Origin: Vreelandella venusta
GTDB taxonomy: Bacteria; Pseudomonadota; Gammaproteobacteria; Pseudomonadales; Halomonadaceae
Assembly: GCF_007989605.1 (NCBI RefSeq)
Contig: NZ_BJUL01000016.1
Coordinates: 1-64,000 of the forward strand
Reading direction: 5' to 3'
Length of the DNA stretch: 64,000 nt
Shown here piece after piece: positions 14,884-23,662 of this stretch; the first letter of the stretch is position 1; each line of letters begins with the position of its first letter. The translations under genes were made by a program, and so were the position numbers. The notes under the pieces were generated by a model. The model was not told the origin of the DNA, made no database searches, and saw only the letters and a program-made list of their open reading frames with translations.

Positions 14884-15280
14884 GGTAAGTAAACTCTTAA
14901 GTGTGGCTCCGCCACCTACTACGAAGTCTGTCACCCTATACGACATTGTGAGGGATTACCCTCACCGTACTGTCAGCACCAACACCGCCTACATACGGAT
15001 GCTGCGTAAGCGGCACCCTCTCAAGCTACATGAAGCTTGTACCCAGCCTGTTATGTATCAGGGACGTGCTAATGCCACGGTTTCCTGTTCCCAGAATCCC
15101 TACTTCTGGTTAGCACTTCACGGTCGCTATAGCTCCCGCAAGTTAGCCAGTTACTGGGGTATCCACTTCACCACGGTTAATAAATACCGTCGTGATCTTA
15201 AAGAGGGGCTATTGCCTCCCCTACACTTGGAGCCTATATCATGCACGCCCTTTACCGTAACCACATGGGTAACGACCTAG
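14849..15280 (+). CDS. HTH-containing hypothetical protein, 143 aa
   Basis: Residues about 95-120 read as a helix-turn-helix (YSSRKLASYWGIHFTTVNKY), so DNA binding is likely. It overlaps thyX by 40 bases at its 3' end and holds a vRNAP-type hairpin inside its first 25 codons. That may mean the true start lies downstream (ATG at 14999), or that promoter and gene overlap. Confidence 0.6.
   Translation: MRLSKLEKTQLEVSKLLSVAPPPTTKSVTLYDIVRDYPHRTVSTNTAYIRMLRKRHPLKLHEACTQPVMYQGRANATVSCSQNPYFWLALHGRYSSRKLASYWGIHFTTVNKYRRDLKEGLLPPLHLEPISCTPFTVTTWVTT
14903..14915 (+). promoter_or_regulatory. vRNAP-type hairpin promoter before thyX-nrdBA
   Basis: GTGGC-TCC-GCCAC, a perfect 5-bp stem with a 3-base TCC loop, equivalent to GGA in the template-strand loop of N4 early promoters. 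It lies inside the annotated HTH gene, facing the nucleotide-metabolism genes. Confidence 0.65.
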
Positions 15281-16047
15281 AAGTGGTCAACGATGCTCGT
15301 ATTTCCTTTGCTGCCTGTACTGAGGCACAAAGTTGGCAAGAGTATCAGATACCCCCTGAACACCGCTGTCAGTCTGCCAACACGTCTGTAGCCTACATTC
15401 CCCAACTATCAAACCAAGATAAAAACCTGATTGGTTTCCTGGCTCGCGGTTGCCGGTCAGGGGAGTGGGCCGCCAATATCAGCCTTCTCACTGCCAATGA
15501 CATTGAGTGTGAAGAGGCTGAGAAGATTCTGGCTTGGGCCAAGCGGCTACCGCCGCACTGGACGCCCTTCGGTCAGCAGACCATCAAGCTGCGCATGAAG
15601 GCACCGGTACCGATTCGTACCCAATGCTTCAAGCACAAAATCGGCTTCGTCGAAAACGAAGAATCTCGTCGTTATATTCAGTCCACCCCCGAACTGTTTA
15701 TTCCCGAGTTCCGTATGGCGCCCGAAAGTGACATTAAACAGGGATCGGCTGGGCCGCACCCAGACAATGCGCTCTGGCAAAGCTTTTACCGGCAGCACTG
15801 TGAAGATGCCATTGTTCTTTATGAGAACATGATTAAAGACAGTATCGCTCCCGAGCAAGCCCGTTTCGTGCTTCCCCAAGGCGTCCATGTCAACTGGGTA
15901 TGGACAGGCTCGCTGTTTGCCTTTGCCGAGTTCTACAACAAGCGTTCTGACCCTCACGCACAGCAGGAGATTCGTGACCTTGCAGACGCAGTGGCCACTA
16001 TTATTCGTCCCCTGTTTCCCGTTAGTTGGGATGCCCTTACCTCTTAA
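15241..16047 (+). CDS. thyX: Flavin-dependent thymidylate synthase ThyX, 268 aa
   Basis: Makes dTMP from dUMP using FAD, NADPH and methylene-tetrahydrofolate. The ThyX motif is present in variant form: FKHKIGFVENEESRRY (residues 130-145), with K131-H132-K133 in place of Arg-His-Arg and the conserved NExSxRY behind it. The C-terminal helix with WVWTGSLFAFAEFYNKR and AQQEIRDLADAV also fits. The start at 15241 has GGAG eight bases upstream. Followed by nrdB and nrdA, it forms a DNA-precursor unit. A palindrome and terminator follow. Confidence 0.9.
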   Translation: MHALYRNHMGNDLEVVNDARISFAACTEAQSWQEYQIPPEHRCQSANTSVAYIPQLSNQDKNLIGFLARGCRSGEWAANISLLTANDIECEEAEKILAWAKRLPPHWTPFGQQTIKLRMKAPVPIRTQCFKHKIGFVENEESRRYIQSTPELFIPEFRMAPESDIKQGSAGPHPDNALWQSFYRQHCEDAIVLYENMIKDSIAPEQARFVLPQGVHVNWVWTGSLFAFAEFYNKRSDPHAQQEIRDLADAVATIIRPLFPVSWDALTS

Positions 16048-16071
16048 CTAAATTTGCGAAGGATACTCCTC

Positions 16072-16089
16072 GCTGGTTAGCTAACCAGC
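16072..16089. repeat. 18-bp perfect palindrome
   Basis: GCTGGTTAG followed by CTAACCAGC, immediately before a terminator hairpin. No protein that might bind it can be named. Confidence 0.6.
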
Positions 16090-16093
16090 AGTT

Positions 16094-16120
16094 AGGTCAG
16101 TGAACTCACTGACCTTTTTT
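16094..16120 (+). terminator. Terminator between thyX and nrdB
   Basis: AGGTCAGT (16094-16101) pairs with ACTGACCT (16108-16115) followed by TTTTT. Confidence 0.85.
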
Positions 16121-16144
16121 GTCTGTGTCTTTTGGAGCACTCCC

Positions 16145-17149
16145 TTGAAAGCACAAATTATGACCCCTAAGTCGGCGTATACCACCGACTATCCAGCGGC
16201 CATTGTCACCGCACAACGCCAGTTTAAAACTCTTTGGTCTGCCGAAGAATTAGGCGTCGAAAAAGATGAAGATGACGTACGCTCGCGTCTTATTGAGGGC
16301 GAGCGAAAAGGACTAATCCACTGCCTTAAACTCTTTACCCAATACGAATTAGAAATTGGAGAGGAGTTCTGGACAGGCTGGTTTTTCCGTAAGTTCCCCC
16401 GCCATGACATGCGCCGTGCTGCCAGTGCCTGTGGCTTTGTTGAATTAAACAGCCACGCACCGTTCTATGCATTAATCAATGAAATCCTCAATCTTGCCAA
16501 TGATGAGTTCTACAATTCCTGGCGAGAAGATCCTGTCTTAGTGGATCGAATGGACTTCATCGAATCCCACATGGCATCTAAAGACCCCTATGAAGTGCTT
16601 GCTGCATTTAGCTTCATGGAAGGTGTTGTCCTCTATTCAAGTTTTGCTTTTCTTAAGTCTTTCAATATGAATGGTTTTGGTTTAATTCCCCATATTACTG
16701 CGGGCATTGATGCCAGCTGTAAAGAGGAACATAGCCACTTCCTGTTCAGTTCGTGGACGTACAGACAGCTAATGGTGGAGGAACAAGACCTAGGATTGAT
16801 TGACGACGAAAAGAAAGCCCGCCTAGCTCAAACCTGCCGCAACATTGCACTGGCTGTCTACGAGCACGAAGCCAAGATTGTTGATCAAATTTTTAGCTTT
16901 GGTTCCATCCGAACCATCACCAAAGACGACATCATGGCGTTCGTACGTAACCGCATTGATGAGGTGTTGAAGAACCTCAACTGCGAACCCTTGTTCAATG
17001 AACCCGAAGGTGCCGTCTCTGCTTGGTTTTACGATGCGTTATCCACGTACAAGTACGCAGACTTCTTTGCTAATAACCAAGTCCAGTACGTCCGTACCTG
17101 GAACAAAATGGATCTCCAATTTAATCCAGAGGCGGTGCCATCATGGTAA
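16145..17149 (+). CDS. nrdB: Ribonucleotide reductase class I beta subunit (NrdB), 334 aa
   Basis: Small radical-bearing subunit that works with NrdA to make deoxyribonucleotides. Metal-ligand regions are visible: LWSAEELGVEKDEDD, VELNSHAPFY (Glu, His and a Tyr in the radical position), FMEGVVLYSSFAF and CKEEHSHFLF. I place the start at TTG 16145, because GGAG lies seven bases before it, whereas ATG 16160 and ATG 16100 lack such a site. The end overlaps nrdA. At about 335 residues it is of normal phage NrdB size. Confidence 0.9.
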   Translation: MKAQIMTPKSAYTTDYPAAIVTAQRQFKTLWSAEELGVEKDEDDVRSRLIEGERKGLIHCLKLFTQYELEIGEEFWTGWFFRKFPRHDMRRAASACGFVELNSHAPFYALINEILNLANDEFYNSWREDPVLVDRMDFIESHMASKDPYEVLAAFSFMEGVVLYSSFAFLKSFNMNGFGLIPHITAGIDASCKEEHSHFLFSSWTYRQLMVEEQDLGLIDDEKKARLAQTCRNIALAVYEHEAKIVDQIFSFGSIRTITKDDIMAFVRNRIDEVLKNLNCEPLFNEPEGAVSAWFYDALSTYKYADFFANNQVQYVRTWNKMDLQFNPEAVPSW

Positions 17150-18834
17150 AGACGTACGAAGAACTCTCCACGTTACGTAAAGAAGCTCAGGCAAATGACA
17201 CCTTCCCTGATTGGTACACTACGCAAGCCTTCCAGATGTTTGAATCCAAGTACAAAGTACCTGGCGAAAACGGACTAAAAGACCGGCACCGCACCATTGC
17301 ACGTACCCTTGCTTCCTACACGGAAGATGCTGTGCAGTGGGAAGAGCGCTTCTTCGAGATAATGTGGAACGGCTGGTATTCACCAGCGTCACCCAAGCTA
17401 TCTAATACTGGTACTAACCGTGGCTTCTCCGTCAGTTGTTCCGGTCAATTCATAGGAGACTCAGTAGATAGCTTCTACCAGAATCTCCATGAATCCGCGA
17501 TCCTCTCTAAGTTGGGTTTTGGGTGTTCTGGTGACTTTAGTTTCATCCGTCCCCGTGGTTCCAAAATCAGTGTTGGTGGTGAAGCGTCTGGTCCTGTACC
17601 GGTCATCAAAGACTTTGCTCGTATGGCGTCGAATGTCAGTCAGGGCGGAAATCGCCGTGGATCGTTTGCGTCCTATTTGGATATCGAGCATGACGACTTC
17701 TGGGAATTATTAGCACTGTTAGAACATGAGCCTGATGGGCTTAACATTGGCTGGACAGTCCGCGATTCATTTATCTGTAAGCTAAGAGTAGGCGATAAAG
17801 AAGCCCTCAAACGCTTCAATGAAATGCTCCACTTAAAGTTAGTCAATGGCCGTGGTTACATCTTTAAAGTGGATGAAGCCAACCGTCATCGCCCCATCAT
17901 GTACAAGGATCTTGGCTTAGATATTAAGGCCACCAATCTCTGTACGGAAATCATGCTCCATAGCTCTGAACAGTACACTTACACCTGTGTCCTTGGTTCG
18001 ATGAATCTTGGTAAATGGGCTGAGTGGAAAAACACAGATGCGGTGTTTGTGGCTACCGTTATGTTGGACTGCTTGGTGTCGTACTTTATTGAGCAAGCCA
18101 AATACATCCCAGCACTATCAAAAGCACTCCGCTTTACCGAAAAAGGCCGTGCCATTGGCCTGGGGGTAATGGGCTTCTCCTCAATGCTCCAGCAAGAGAT
18201 GATCCCGTTCGATAGCTTCCAAGCTGACTTACGTAACCATGAAGTCTTTAAACACCTTCATGACGAAAGCCTACGAGCAAGCCAGTGGATGGCCAGTGCC
18301 TGGGGAGAGCCTGAATGGTGTAAAGGTTACGGGGTGCGTAATACCCACCGTACAGCCCTAGCCCCTACAAAATCGACCGCTACCCTGATGGGGAACCAAT
18401 CAGAAAGCGTCTTTCCTGAACCTGCCATGGTTTACGAAATTGGCAGCGCTGCCGGTAACATTCGTCGCGTTAACCCTGTCTTCTACCGTATCGCTAAAGA
18501 GCGGGAAATGTTCTCCAAAGAACTCATTGAAGACGTGAACCAGCACTTAGGCAGTGTGCAACACTTAGACTGGCTCACCGACCTTGAAAAAGACGTACTG
18601 AAAACGGCATTTGAAGTAAACCAGGAAACTATTTTACGGCGTGCTTCTCAGCGTCAAAAGTACCTGTGCCAAGGCCAAAGCTTGAATTTCTTTGTTTCCG
18701 AAGATGGTGACGAACAGCGCATTGCAGATTTATTCAGCAAAGCTCTACTCGATCCGAATATCCTATCGGTCTACTACTGCTATTCCATGAGTGGCGTAGT
18801 GATTAACACAGAATGTCTCGCGTGTGCCGCATAG
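17143..18834 (+). CDS. nrdA: Ribonucleotide reductase alpha subunit (NrdA), 563 aa
   Basis: Catalytic subunit. Active-site regions are present: SVSCSGQ (first redox Cys), NLCTEIMLHS (Asn, thiyl-radical Cys and Glu) and YTCVLGSMN (second redox Cys). SVYYCYS is the likely tyrosine pair of the radical path, and the C-terminal CLACAA supplies the shuttle cysteines. It is about 200 residues shorter than E. coli NrdA and lacks an N-terminal ATP-cone, so it should escape dATP inhibition, as in many phage enzymes. Its start overlaps the nrdB stop by seven bases. Confidence 0.92.
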   Translation: MVKTYEELSTLRKEAQANDTFPDWYTTQAFQMFESKYKVPGENGLKDRHRTIARTLASYTEDAVQWEERFFEIMWNGWYSPASPKLSNTGTNRGFSVSCSGQFIGDSVDSFYQNLHESAILSKLGFGCSGDFSFIRPRGSKISVGGEASGPVPVIKDFARMASNVSQGGNRRGSFASYLDIEHDDFWELLALLEHEPDGLNIGWTVRDSFICKLRVGDKEALKRFNEMLHLKLVNGRGYIFKVDEANRHRPIMYKDLGLDIKATNLCTEIMLHSSEQYTYTCVLGSMNLGKWAEWKNTDAVFVATVMLDCLVSYFIEQAKYIPALSKALRFTEKGRAIGLGVMGFSSMLQQEMIPFDSFQADLRNHEVFKHLHDESLRASQWMASAWGEPEWCKGYGVRNTHRTALAPTKSTATLMGNQSESVFPEPAMVYEIGSAAGNIRRVNPVFYRIAKEREMFSKELIEDVNQHLGSVQHLDWLTDLEKDVLKTAFEVNQETILRRASQRQKYLCQGQSLNFFVSEDGDEQRIADLFSKALLDPNILSVYYCYSMSGVVINTECLACAA

Positions 18835-18847
18835 GAAATACACCTCT

Positions 18848-19402
18848 ATGAGTAAATCGACAGTGCAAGATCCTAGCTACAATCTCCCAACAGGGGGTGC
18901 GCCTTATCACGGAGCAGATGAGGGTGAAAAAGCAGCTGTTCATTCTGCTAAGCAACAGTATTGCAATATTGCAATAGATAATGCGGTTGCAGATTCACTT
19001 TCAATACGTACCAGTGAATTACGTCCAAGTGACGCTATGTCTCTTGGTATCTTCGAAGAAAACTTATCTCCCATTAAGGTTACTCACCCTGGCTCCGCCA
19101 GTCTGGTAGAAACCCAAGAGGCTACGTCCTCTGGCGGGGATAACGACTACTGGATAGCTGAAATCACTGATCCTAAGCGATTAGCTCCTTGTTTAGTGGA
19201 ATGTGAAGACTTGATTGAGTTATTCCAGATGTCCTTCCAGGAAGGCGAGGCGTTCAAGGCACTTTGGCGTAATGGCCAAATGCGTATCGGTAAAGGCAAA
19301 CCAGATGATTCCCATCTGCGGAATGCCCAGAAAGTACGTCATTTTGGTGCTCGAATGGAAGTCATCGAAGGACGCAAACATGCGGCTGCTACGGCTGCTT
19401 AA
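18848..19402 (+). CDS. Hypothetical protein, 184 aa
   Basis: Follows nrdA; I take ATG 18848 behind AGGAA rather than the upstream in-frame ATG at 18824. The N-terminal 110 residues look disordered; the C-terminal part (from ITDPKRLAPCLVECEDLIEL) is helical with a basic end. Function unknown. The coding sequence contains octamer cluster 5 (18958-18977) and a vRNAP-type hairpin (19089-19101), so the region doubles as control DNA. Confidence 0.6.
   Translation: MSKSTVQDPSYNLPTGGAPYHGADEGEKAAVHSAKQQYCNIAIDNAVADSLSIRTSELRPSDAMSLGIFEENLSPIKVTHPGSASLVETQEATSSGGDNDYWIAEITDPKRLAPCLVECEDLIELFQMSFQEGEAFKALWRNGQMRIGKGKPDDSHLRNAQKVRHFGARMEVIEGRKHAAATAA
18958..18977. repeat. TATTGCAA-type octamer cluster 5 (intragenic)
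   Basis: TATTGCAATATTGCAATA: TGCAATA at 18962-18968 and 18970-18976, within a coding region. The core ATTGCAATATTGCAAT is a 16-base perfect palindrome. Confidence 0.7.
19089..19101 (+). promoter_or_regulatory. vRNAP-type hairpin (intragenic)
   Basis: CTGGC-TCC-GCCAG, 5-bp stem with TCC loop, inside the 184-aa gene and about 500 bases before the nuclease gene. Confidence 0.5.
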
Positions 19403-19538
19403 CTACGTCCTGCCCTGGTTCATTAGCCGGTATTACGTACCGGCTTTTGATGTAGGGTCAGGCAAAACCATTCTCCTGTGTGTCCCCAAGGACGTTGCTA
19501 AACAGTCATACCGATACATCCAAGTTACTTATTTGGTG

Positions 19539-19570
19539 TATTGCAATACTGCAATATGGCAACACCGCAA
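19539..19570. repeat. TATTGCAA-type octamer cluster 6
   Basis: TGCAATA at 19542-19548 and 19550-19556, with degenerating copies continuing in eight-base steps (TGGCAACA, CCGCAAGG). It is in the 200-base leader of the nuclease gene; apart from this I see nothing in 19403-19602. Confidence 0.7.
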
Positions 19571-19602
19571 GGCATACACTCACTACAGGCATTGAGTCAC
19601 CT

Positions 19603-20580
19603 ATGCGTACTTACTCCAACCAAGCAGGTGTACCACTTTCCTTATCTGTTTTTTTGGCCACAGATACTTATGACGGCAAAGAGGACGATACCCTCTCTGC
19701 TACCACTTTGTTAAAGCCGGTTCGTCAGGTCATCCTGTCAGATCGCGTACCCCAAGAACATGCTGTTGTTGACGTGCTTTCACTAATTAAAAGCCGTATG
19801 GGTACTGCAATTCACGACTCTATCGAGAAGTCCTGGACAGCCCACTACAAAGAAGCCATGACAGCCTTGGGCTACCCTGCCCGCGTCATTGATCGGGTAA
19901 TAATTAATCCGGCAGCCAATGACGACTTGACCGATAAGATCCCCGTGTACATGGAACAACGCCGCTATAAGGAAGTGGAAGGCGTGCGTGTGTCGGGTAA
20001 GTTCGACTTTGTGGCAGAAGGCCGTATTGAGGACTTTAAAAGCACCAGTGTTAATACCTGGATCAATAACAACAAGGATGAGGACTACGTACTTCAAGGC
20101 TCCATCTACCGTTGGCTAAGTCCCGATATCATCACCCAAGACACCATGGCTATTCAGTTCATCTTCTGGGACTGGCAGCCAGGTCGCGCCAAAACCGACC
20201 CTAAATACCCTGCCCGTCCTACGATGCAGCGTACCTTCAAGCTGATGAGTCTCCAGGAAACCGAAGCCTACGTGGCAGGCCGTATCCGTCAACTCAAGCA
20301 GCTATGGAAGGCACCAGAACAAGACCTTCCCTTGTGTACCGACAAAGAGCTATGGCGGCGTGCTCCTCAGTGGAAGTACTACAAGAACCCTGCCAAGACG
20401 ACCCGCTCTACCAAGAATTTCGATAACAAGCAGGACGCCTTTGCACGGCTAGCTGAAGACAAACATGTGGGCATCGTTAAAGAAGCCCCAGGTGAAGTGG
20501 TTGCCTGCAAGTACTGCCCTGCTTTCCCCATTTGCTCACAGAAAGACCAACTGATCGCCAGTGGCGATTTGAAGCTATAG
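19603..20580 (+). CDS. Cas4-like PD-(D/E)XK nuclease, 325 aa (N4 gp42 type)
   Basis: Has the nuclease motifs AIHDSIEKSW (His), GKFDFV (Asp), IEDFKST (Glu/Asp-x-Lys) and YVLQGSIYRW (QxxxY), plus the C-terminal cysteine cluster CKYCPAFPIC typical of Fe-S PD-(D/E)XK exonucleases of the Cas4/AddB type. It stands first in the N4 replication block, followed by primase, RecA-like ATPase and SSB, so a role in end processing during replication or recombination is likely. Start chosen at ATG 19603; the upstream in-frame ATG at 19480 would read through the octamer leader. Its TAG precedes the primase start by eight bases. Confidence 0.85.
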   Translation: MRTYSNQAGVPLSLSVFLATDTYDGKEDDTLSATTLLKPVRQVILSDRVPQEHAVVDVLSLIKSRMGTAIHDSIEKSWTAHYKEAMTALGYPARVIDRVIINPAANDDLTDKIPVYMEQRRYKEVEGVRVSGKFDFVAEGRIEDFKSTSVNTWINNNKDEDYVLQGSIYRWLSPDIITQDTMAIQFIFWDWQPGRAKTDPKYPARPTMQRTFKLMSLQETEAYVAGRIRQLKQLWKAPEQDLPLCTDKELWRRAPQWKYYKNPAKTTRSTKNFDNKQDAFARLAEDKHVGIVKEAPGEVVACKYCPAFPICSQKDQLIASGDLKL

Positions 20581-20588
20581 GAGTTTGC

Positions 20589-22733
20589 ATGAAAGCCTAC
20601 GAAGATATGCCGTTTCACCCCGACAGCGAAAAGCTGGTCAATGTAATCCGTAACGTCACCGGCCAGGACAACATCCAGTTTTACCGTGTCGTGGTCGCCT
20701 ACTACATGAGCCTCATGGCCTCTAGCATGGGCGCTGTGATCCGCATGTCTCCGAAGGAAACATTGCCGATCAACTTCTTTGGTATTGGTTTGGCGCCTTC
20801 GGGTACTGGTAAAGACTTCTCGGTGAAGATCATCGAAGAAGATGTACTGGATCAATTTGTGGATCGTTTCTTAACTGAAACACTGCCTATTGCCGCCGAG
20901 GATCATTTACCAAAGCTCGCCAATAAACGCGCTATCCGTAAGGGGGTTGATCCAGACGAAGAACTCGCCCGCGTTACCAAAGAGTACGAATGCCTGGGTT
21001 CTCCAGTATTCAGCTTTGACAGCGCCACTCTGGCAGCAGTACGTCAGTTCCGTCACAAGCTGCTCATGAGTAACTTGGGTGCCCTTAACCTACAGATCAA
21101 TGAAATCGGTACCAACCTTGTTGGTAAGCAGGACGAACTCAACGTCTTCATTGAACTATATGACGGTAAGCTCAAATCCGCCTTGACCAAGAACACCCAG
21201 GACAATTCACGTTCTGAGGAAATCCGTGGTCGTGTGCCGGCCAATATGTTGTTGTTCGGTACGCCATCGTCTCTCCTACAGACTGGCTCCAAACTGGAAG
21301 AACAGTTTCAAGCCATGATGGAAACCGGTTATGCCCGTCGCTGCTTCTTTGCCCATTATGAGGGCAAGGTAGAGCGGGTCAAGATGACGCCAGAGGAGGA
21401 GCTACAGCGTCGATATAACACGGACAACATGGATTACTTACAAGAGCTAAGTGATCGTTTTGCTGCCCGTGCTGACCTGATCAATGCCCATAAGGAGATC
21501 ATTGCCCCTAAAGAAGTCCTGTTAGCCAACATTCGCTATAAGCAGTACTGCGAAGACCGTGCCGATAAGTTCAAGGAGCACCAGGTAACCCTTCAACAGG
21601 AAATGAAGAACCGTCATTTCAAAGCCCTCAAGTTGGCCGGTGCCTACGCCTTTGTTGACGACTCTCCTGAGATTACCTTGGCTCACCTGGAACAGGCGAT
21701 TGCGCTAGCCGAAGCGTCTGGTAAGTGTTTCAAAAGCATTAACACGCAGAAGAAGCATTATGAAAAGCTAGCTGAGCACATTGCCGATATGGGGGAAGAC
21801 ATTACCCATGCAGATCTTGATGTGGCACTTCCCTTCTACCCCAAAGCAGCGAACCAGCGTAATGATATGCTCAACATGGCCATTGCCTGGGGGTATAAGA
21901 ACAACATCATTATCAAGAAGGCTTTCCAGGACGGTATTGAGTTCTTACGTGGGGAAACACTCAAGAAGACGGATCTTACTCAGATCCCTCTTTCCTACAG
22001 CAAGGACATTGCTACCGGTTATATCAATGAACTCGCCCCGTTTGAGCAACTTCATAAACTAACCCAAGCCAGTAACCTTCACTGGGTCAGTCATTTCCTT
22101 CGTGGTGGTCACCGCCAGGAAGACAATATTGAGCCAGGGTTCTCGGTTGTCGTGTTGGATGTGGATGGAGGCGTGCAGTTATCAACCGCTCAGCTTCTGC
22201 TCAAGGACTACAAGTACTTGATGTACACCACCAAACGTCATACCGATCAGGAGCACCGTTTCCGTATCGTTCTACCCATGAATTACCGCCTTGAGCTAGA
22301 CACCAAGGACTATAAGGAATTCATGAAGAATATTTACGAGTGGATGCCCTTCGAGGTGGATACCGCCACCGGTCAGCGTGCGCGTAAGTGGATGAGTCAT
22401 AACGGCCACTACGTCTATAACGATGGTGAGTTATTGGACGTACTACCGTTCATTCCTAAAACCAGCAAAAACGAGGAACATCGTAAGCGGATTAATAACC
22501 AACAATCCCTGGATAACCTCGAACGATGGGTCATTAACAATACCGGTGACGGTAACCGTAATAACCAGCTACTGCGTTACGCCATGATCTTGGTAGATGC
22601 TGGCTTTGGTTTTGACGTTATCCGTACCCGCGTCATTGACCTCAACGACAAGCTGGCCGACAAGCTAGATGAAACTGAGATCATGAGCACCATCATGGTA
22701 TCGGCAGGTAAAGCATTGGCTAAGCAGCCGTAA
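20589..22733 (+). CDS. DNA primase of the N4 gp43 type, 714 aa
   Basis: Large replication protein after the nuclease gene; ATG 20589 has AGGAG at the right distance, so I drop the upstream in-frame extension. Residues about 60-75 carry a P-loop-like GLAPSGTGKDFS. The C-terminal third has the look of an archaeo-eukaryotic primase: FSVVVLDVDGGV (acidic pair), YLMYTTKRHT and HRFRIVLPMN. A primase-plus-ATPase protein fits synthesis of primers and duplex handling in N4-like replication. Family assignment combines motif and gene order. Confidence 0.75.
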   Translation: MKAYEDMPFHPDSEKLVNVIRNVTGQDNIQFYRVVVAYYMSLMASSMGAVIRMSPKETLPINFFGIGLAPSGTGKDFSVKIIEEDVLDQFVDRFLTETLPIAAEDHLPKLANKRAIRKGVDPDEELARVTKEYECLGSPVFSFDSATLAAVRQFRHKLLMSNLGALNLQINEIGTNLVGKQDELNVFIELYDGKLKSALTKNTQDNSRSEEIRGRVPANMLLFGTPSSLLQTGSKLEEQFQAMMETGYARRCFFAHYEGKVERVKMTPEEELQRRYNTDNMDYLQELSDRFAARADLINAHKEIIAPKEVLLANIRYKQYCEDRADKFKEHQVTLQQEMKNRHFKALKLAGAYAFVDDSPEITLAHLEQAIALAEASGKCFKSINTQKKHYEKLAEHIADMGEDITHADLDVALPFYPKAANQRNDMLNMAIAWGYKNNIIIKKAFQDGIEFLRGETLKKTDLTQIPLSYSKDIATGYINELAPFEQLHKLTQASNLHWVSHFLRGGHRQEDNIEPGFSVVVLDVDGGVQLSTAQLLLKDYKYLMYTTKRHTDQEHRFRIVLPMNYRLELDTKDYKEFMKNIYEWMPFEVDTATGQRARKWMSHNGHYVYNDGELLDVLPFIPKTSKNEEHRKRINNQQSLDNLERWVINNTGDGNRNNQLLRYAMILVDAGFGFDVIRTRVIDLNDKLADKLDETEIMSTIMVSAGKALAKQP

Positions 22734-22735
22734 GC

Positions 22736-22748
22736 GTGGCTCCGCCAC
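22736..22748 (+). promoter_or_regulatory. vRNAP-type hairpin before the RecA-like gene
   Basis: GTGGC-TCC-GCCAC, identical to the hairpin at 14903-14915, in the intergenic gap and 53 bases before the next start codon. Confidence 0.7.
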
Positions 22749-22800
22749 TCTTTTGAAAAGTCACAAAGGGGCTGGATCAGTCCCTTTAAAGGAGTTCCAC

Positions 22801-23556
22801 ATGACCCAAATTAACGATCACTTGGTGCTACTGTGCGGCAAATCTGCTGCCGGTAAAAGCGCCAGCTTGATGGGACTACAGAACCCAGAAGGGGTGATGT
22901 ACCTCAACTGTGAGGCAGGCAAACGCCTACCTTTCCGTGCTGCGTTTAAGCAGTTCACCATTGTCGATCCTATGCAGATTTTCGAGGCGTTTGACGCTGC
23001 TGAAAACATGCCAGAGATCCACACCATCGTCGTTGATTCTATGACGTATCTCATGGATATGTACGAATCCCATTTCGTGATTAATAGCACGAATACCATG
23101 AAAGCATGGGGCGACTTTGCGCAGTACTTCAAGCAAATGATGCAGACGTACGTGGCACGGTCTTCCAAGAAAGTAATCTTTACGGCGCATGTTAAGGACA
23201 CCCTTAACGAGTCGGAAATGCTGATGGAAACCGCTGTGCCTATTAAAGGCAGCGTGAAGAACAACGGTGTTGAATCATACTTCTCGTGCATTATTGCCGC
23301 GAAGAAGATGAAGCTTAAAGACTTGGAAGCCTACAAGTCACCGCTGCTGACCATCACCCCCGAAGAAGAAGCCCTCGGCTTTAAGTATGTCTTCCAAACC
23401 AAGATTACCAAAGAAACCGTTAATGAACGCCTACGTGGCCCCCTCGGTCTTTGGGATACCAACGAAACGTATATTGATAACAATATGCAGTTGGTACTGA
23501 ATCGCCTGGACGAATACTACGGTACGACTGCGGCCCCTGCTACAGCCGTCGCTTAA
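22801..23556 (+). CDS. RecA/Sak4-like ATPase, 251 aa (N4 gp44 type)
   Basis: Walker A GKSAAGKS near the N-terminus (residues 13-20) and Walker B TIVVDSMTYL (about 76-85), in the compact single-domain arrangement of Sak4-type phage recombinases. These act on SSB-coated single strands in annealing or strand exchange. GGAG precedes ATG 22801. It lies between primase and SSB, as in N4-like genomes. Confidence 0.8.
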   Translation: MTQINDHLVLLCGKSAAGKSASLMGLQNPEGVMYLNCEAGKRLPFRAAFKQFTIVDPMQIFEAFDAAENMPEIHTIVVDSMTYLMDMYESHFVINSTNTMKAWGDFAQYFKQMMQTYVARSSKKVIFTAHVKDTLNESEMLMETAVPIKGSVKNNGVESYFSCIIAAKKMKLKDLEAYKSPLLTITPEEEALGFKYVFQTKITKETVNERLRGPLGLWDTNETYIDNNMQLVLNRLDEYYGTTAAPATAVA

Positions 23557-23564
23557 CCCTTATT

Positions 23565-23604
23565 ACTGCAATATTTCATTATTGCAGTATTTCAATCTTG
23601 CACT
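23565..23604. repeat. TATTGCAA-type octamer cluster 7, five copies before ssb
   Basis: Five consecutive octamers: ACTGCAAT, ATTTCATT, ATTGCAGT, ATTTCAAT, CTTGCACT. They occupy the leader of the SSB gene, so control of SSB, itself a late activator in N4, is plausible. Confidence 0.7.
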
Positions 23605-23662
23605 ACACCGATGCCAACCCCTTACCCAATGGCATTGATGACTACCCTTAAAGGAATACACC

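Noticed and set aside
19380..19595. Small frame overlapping the end of the 184-aa gene (MRLLRLLNYVLPWF...)
   Set aside because: No ribosome site, overlap with the upstream gene, and its second half is the octamer array in the nuclease leader.
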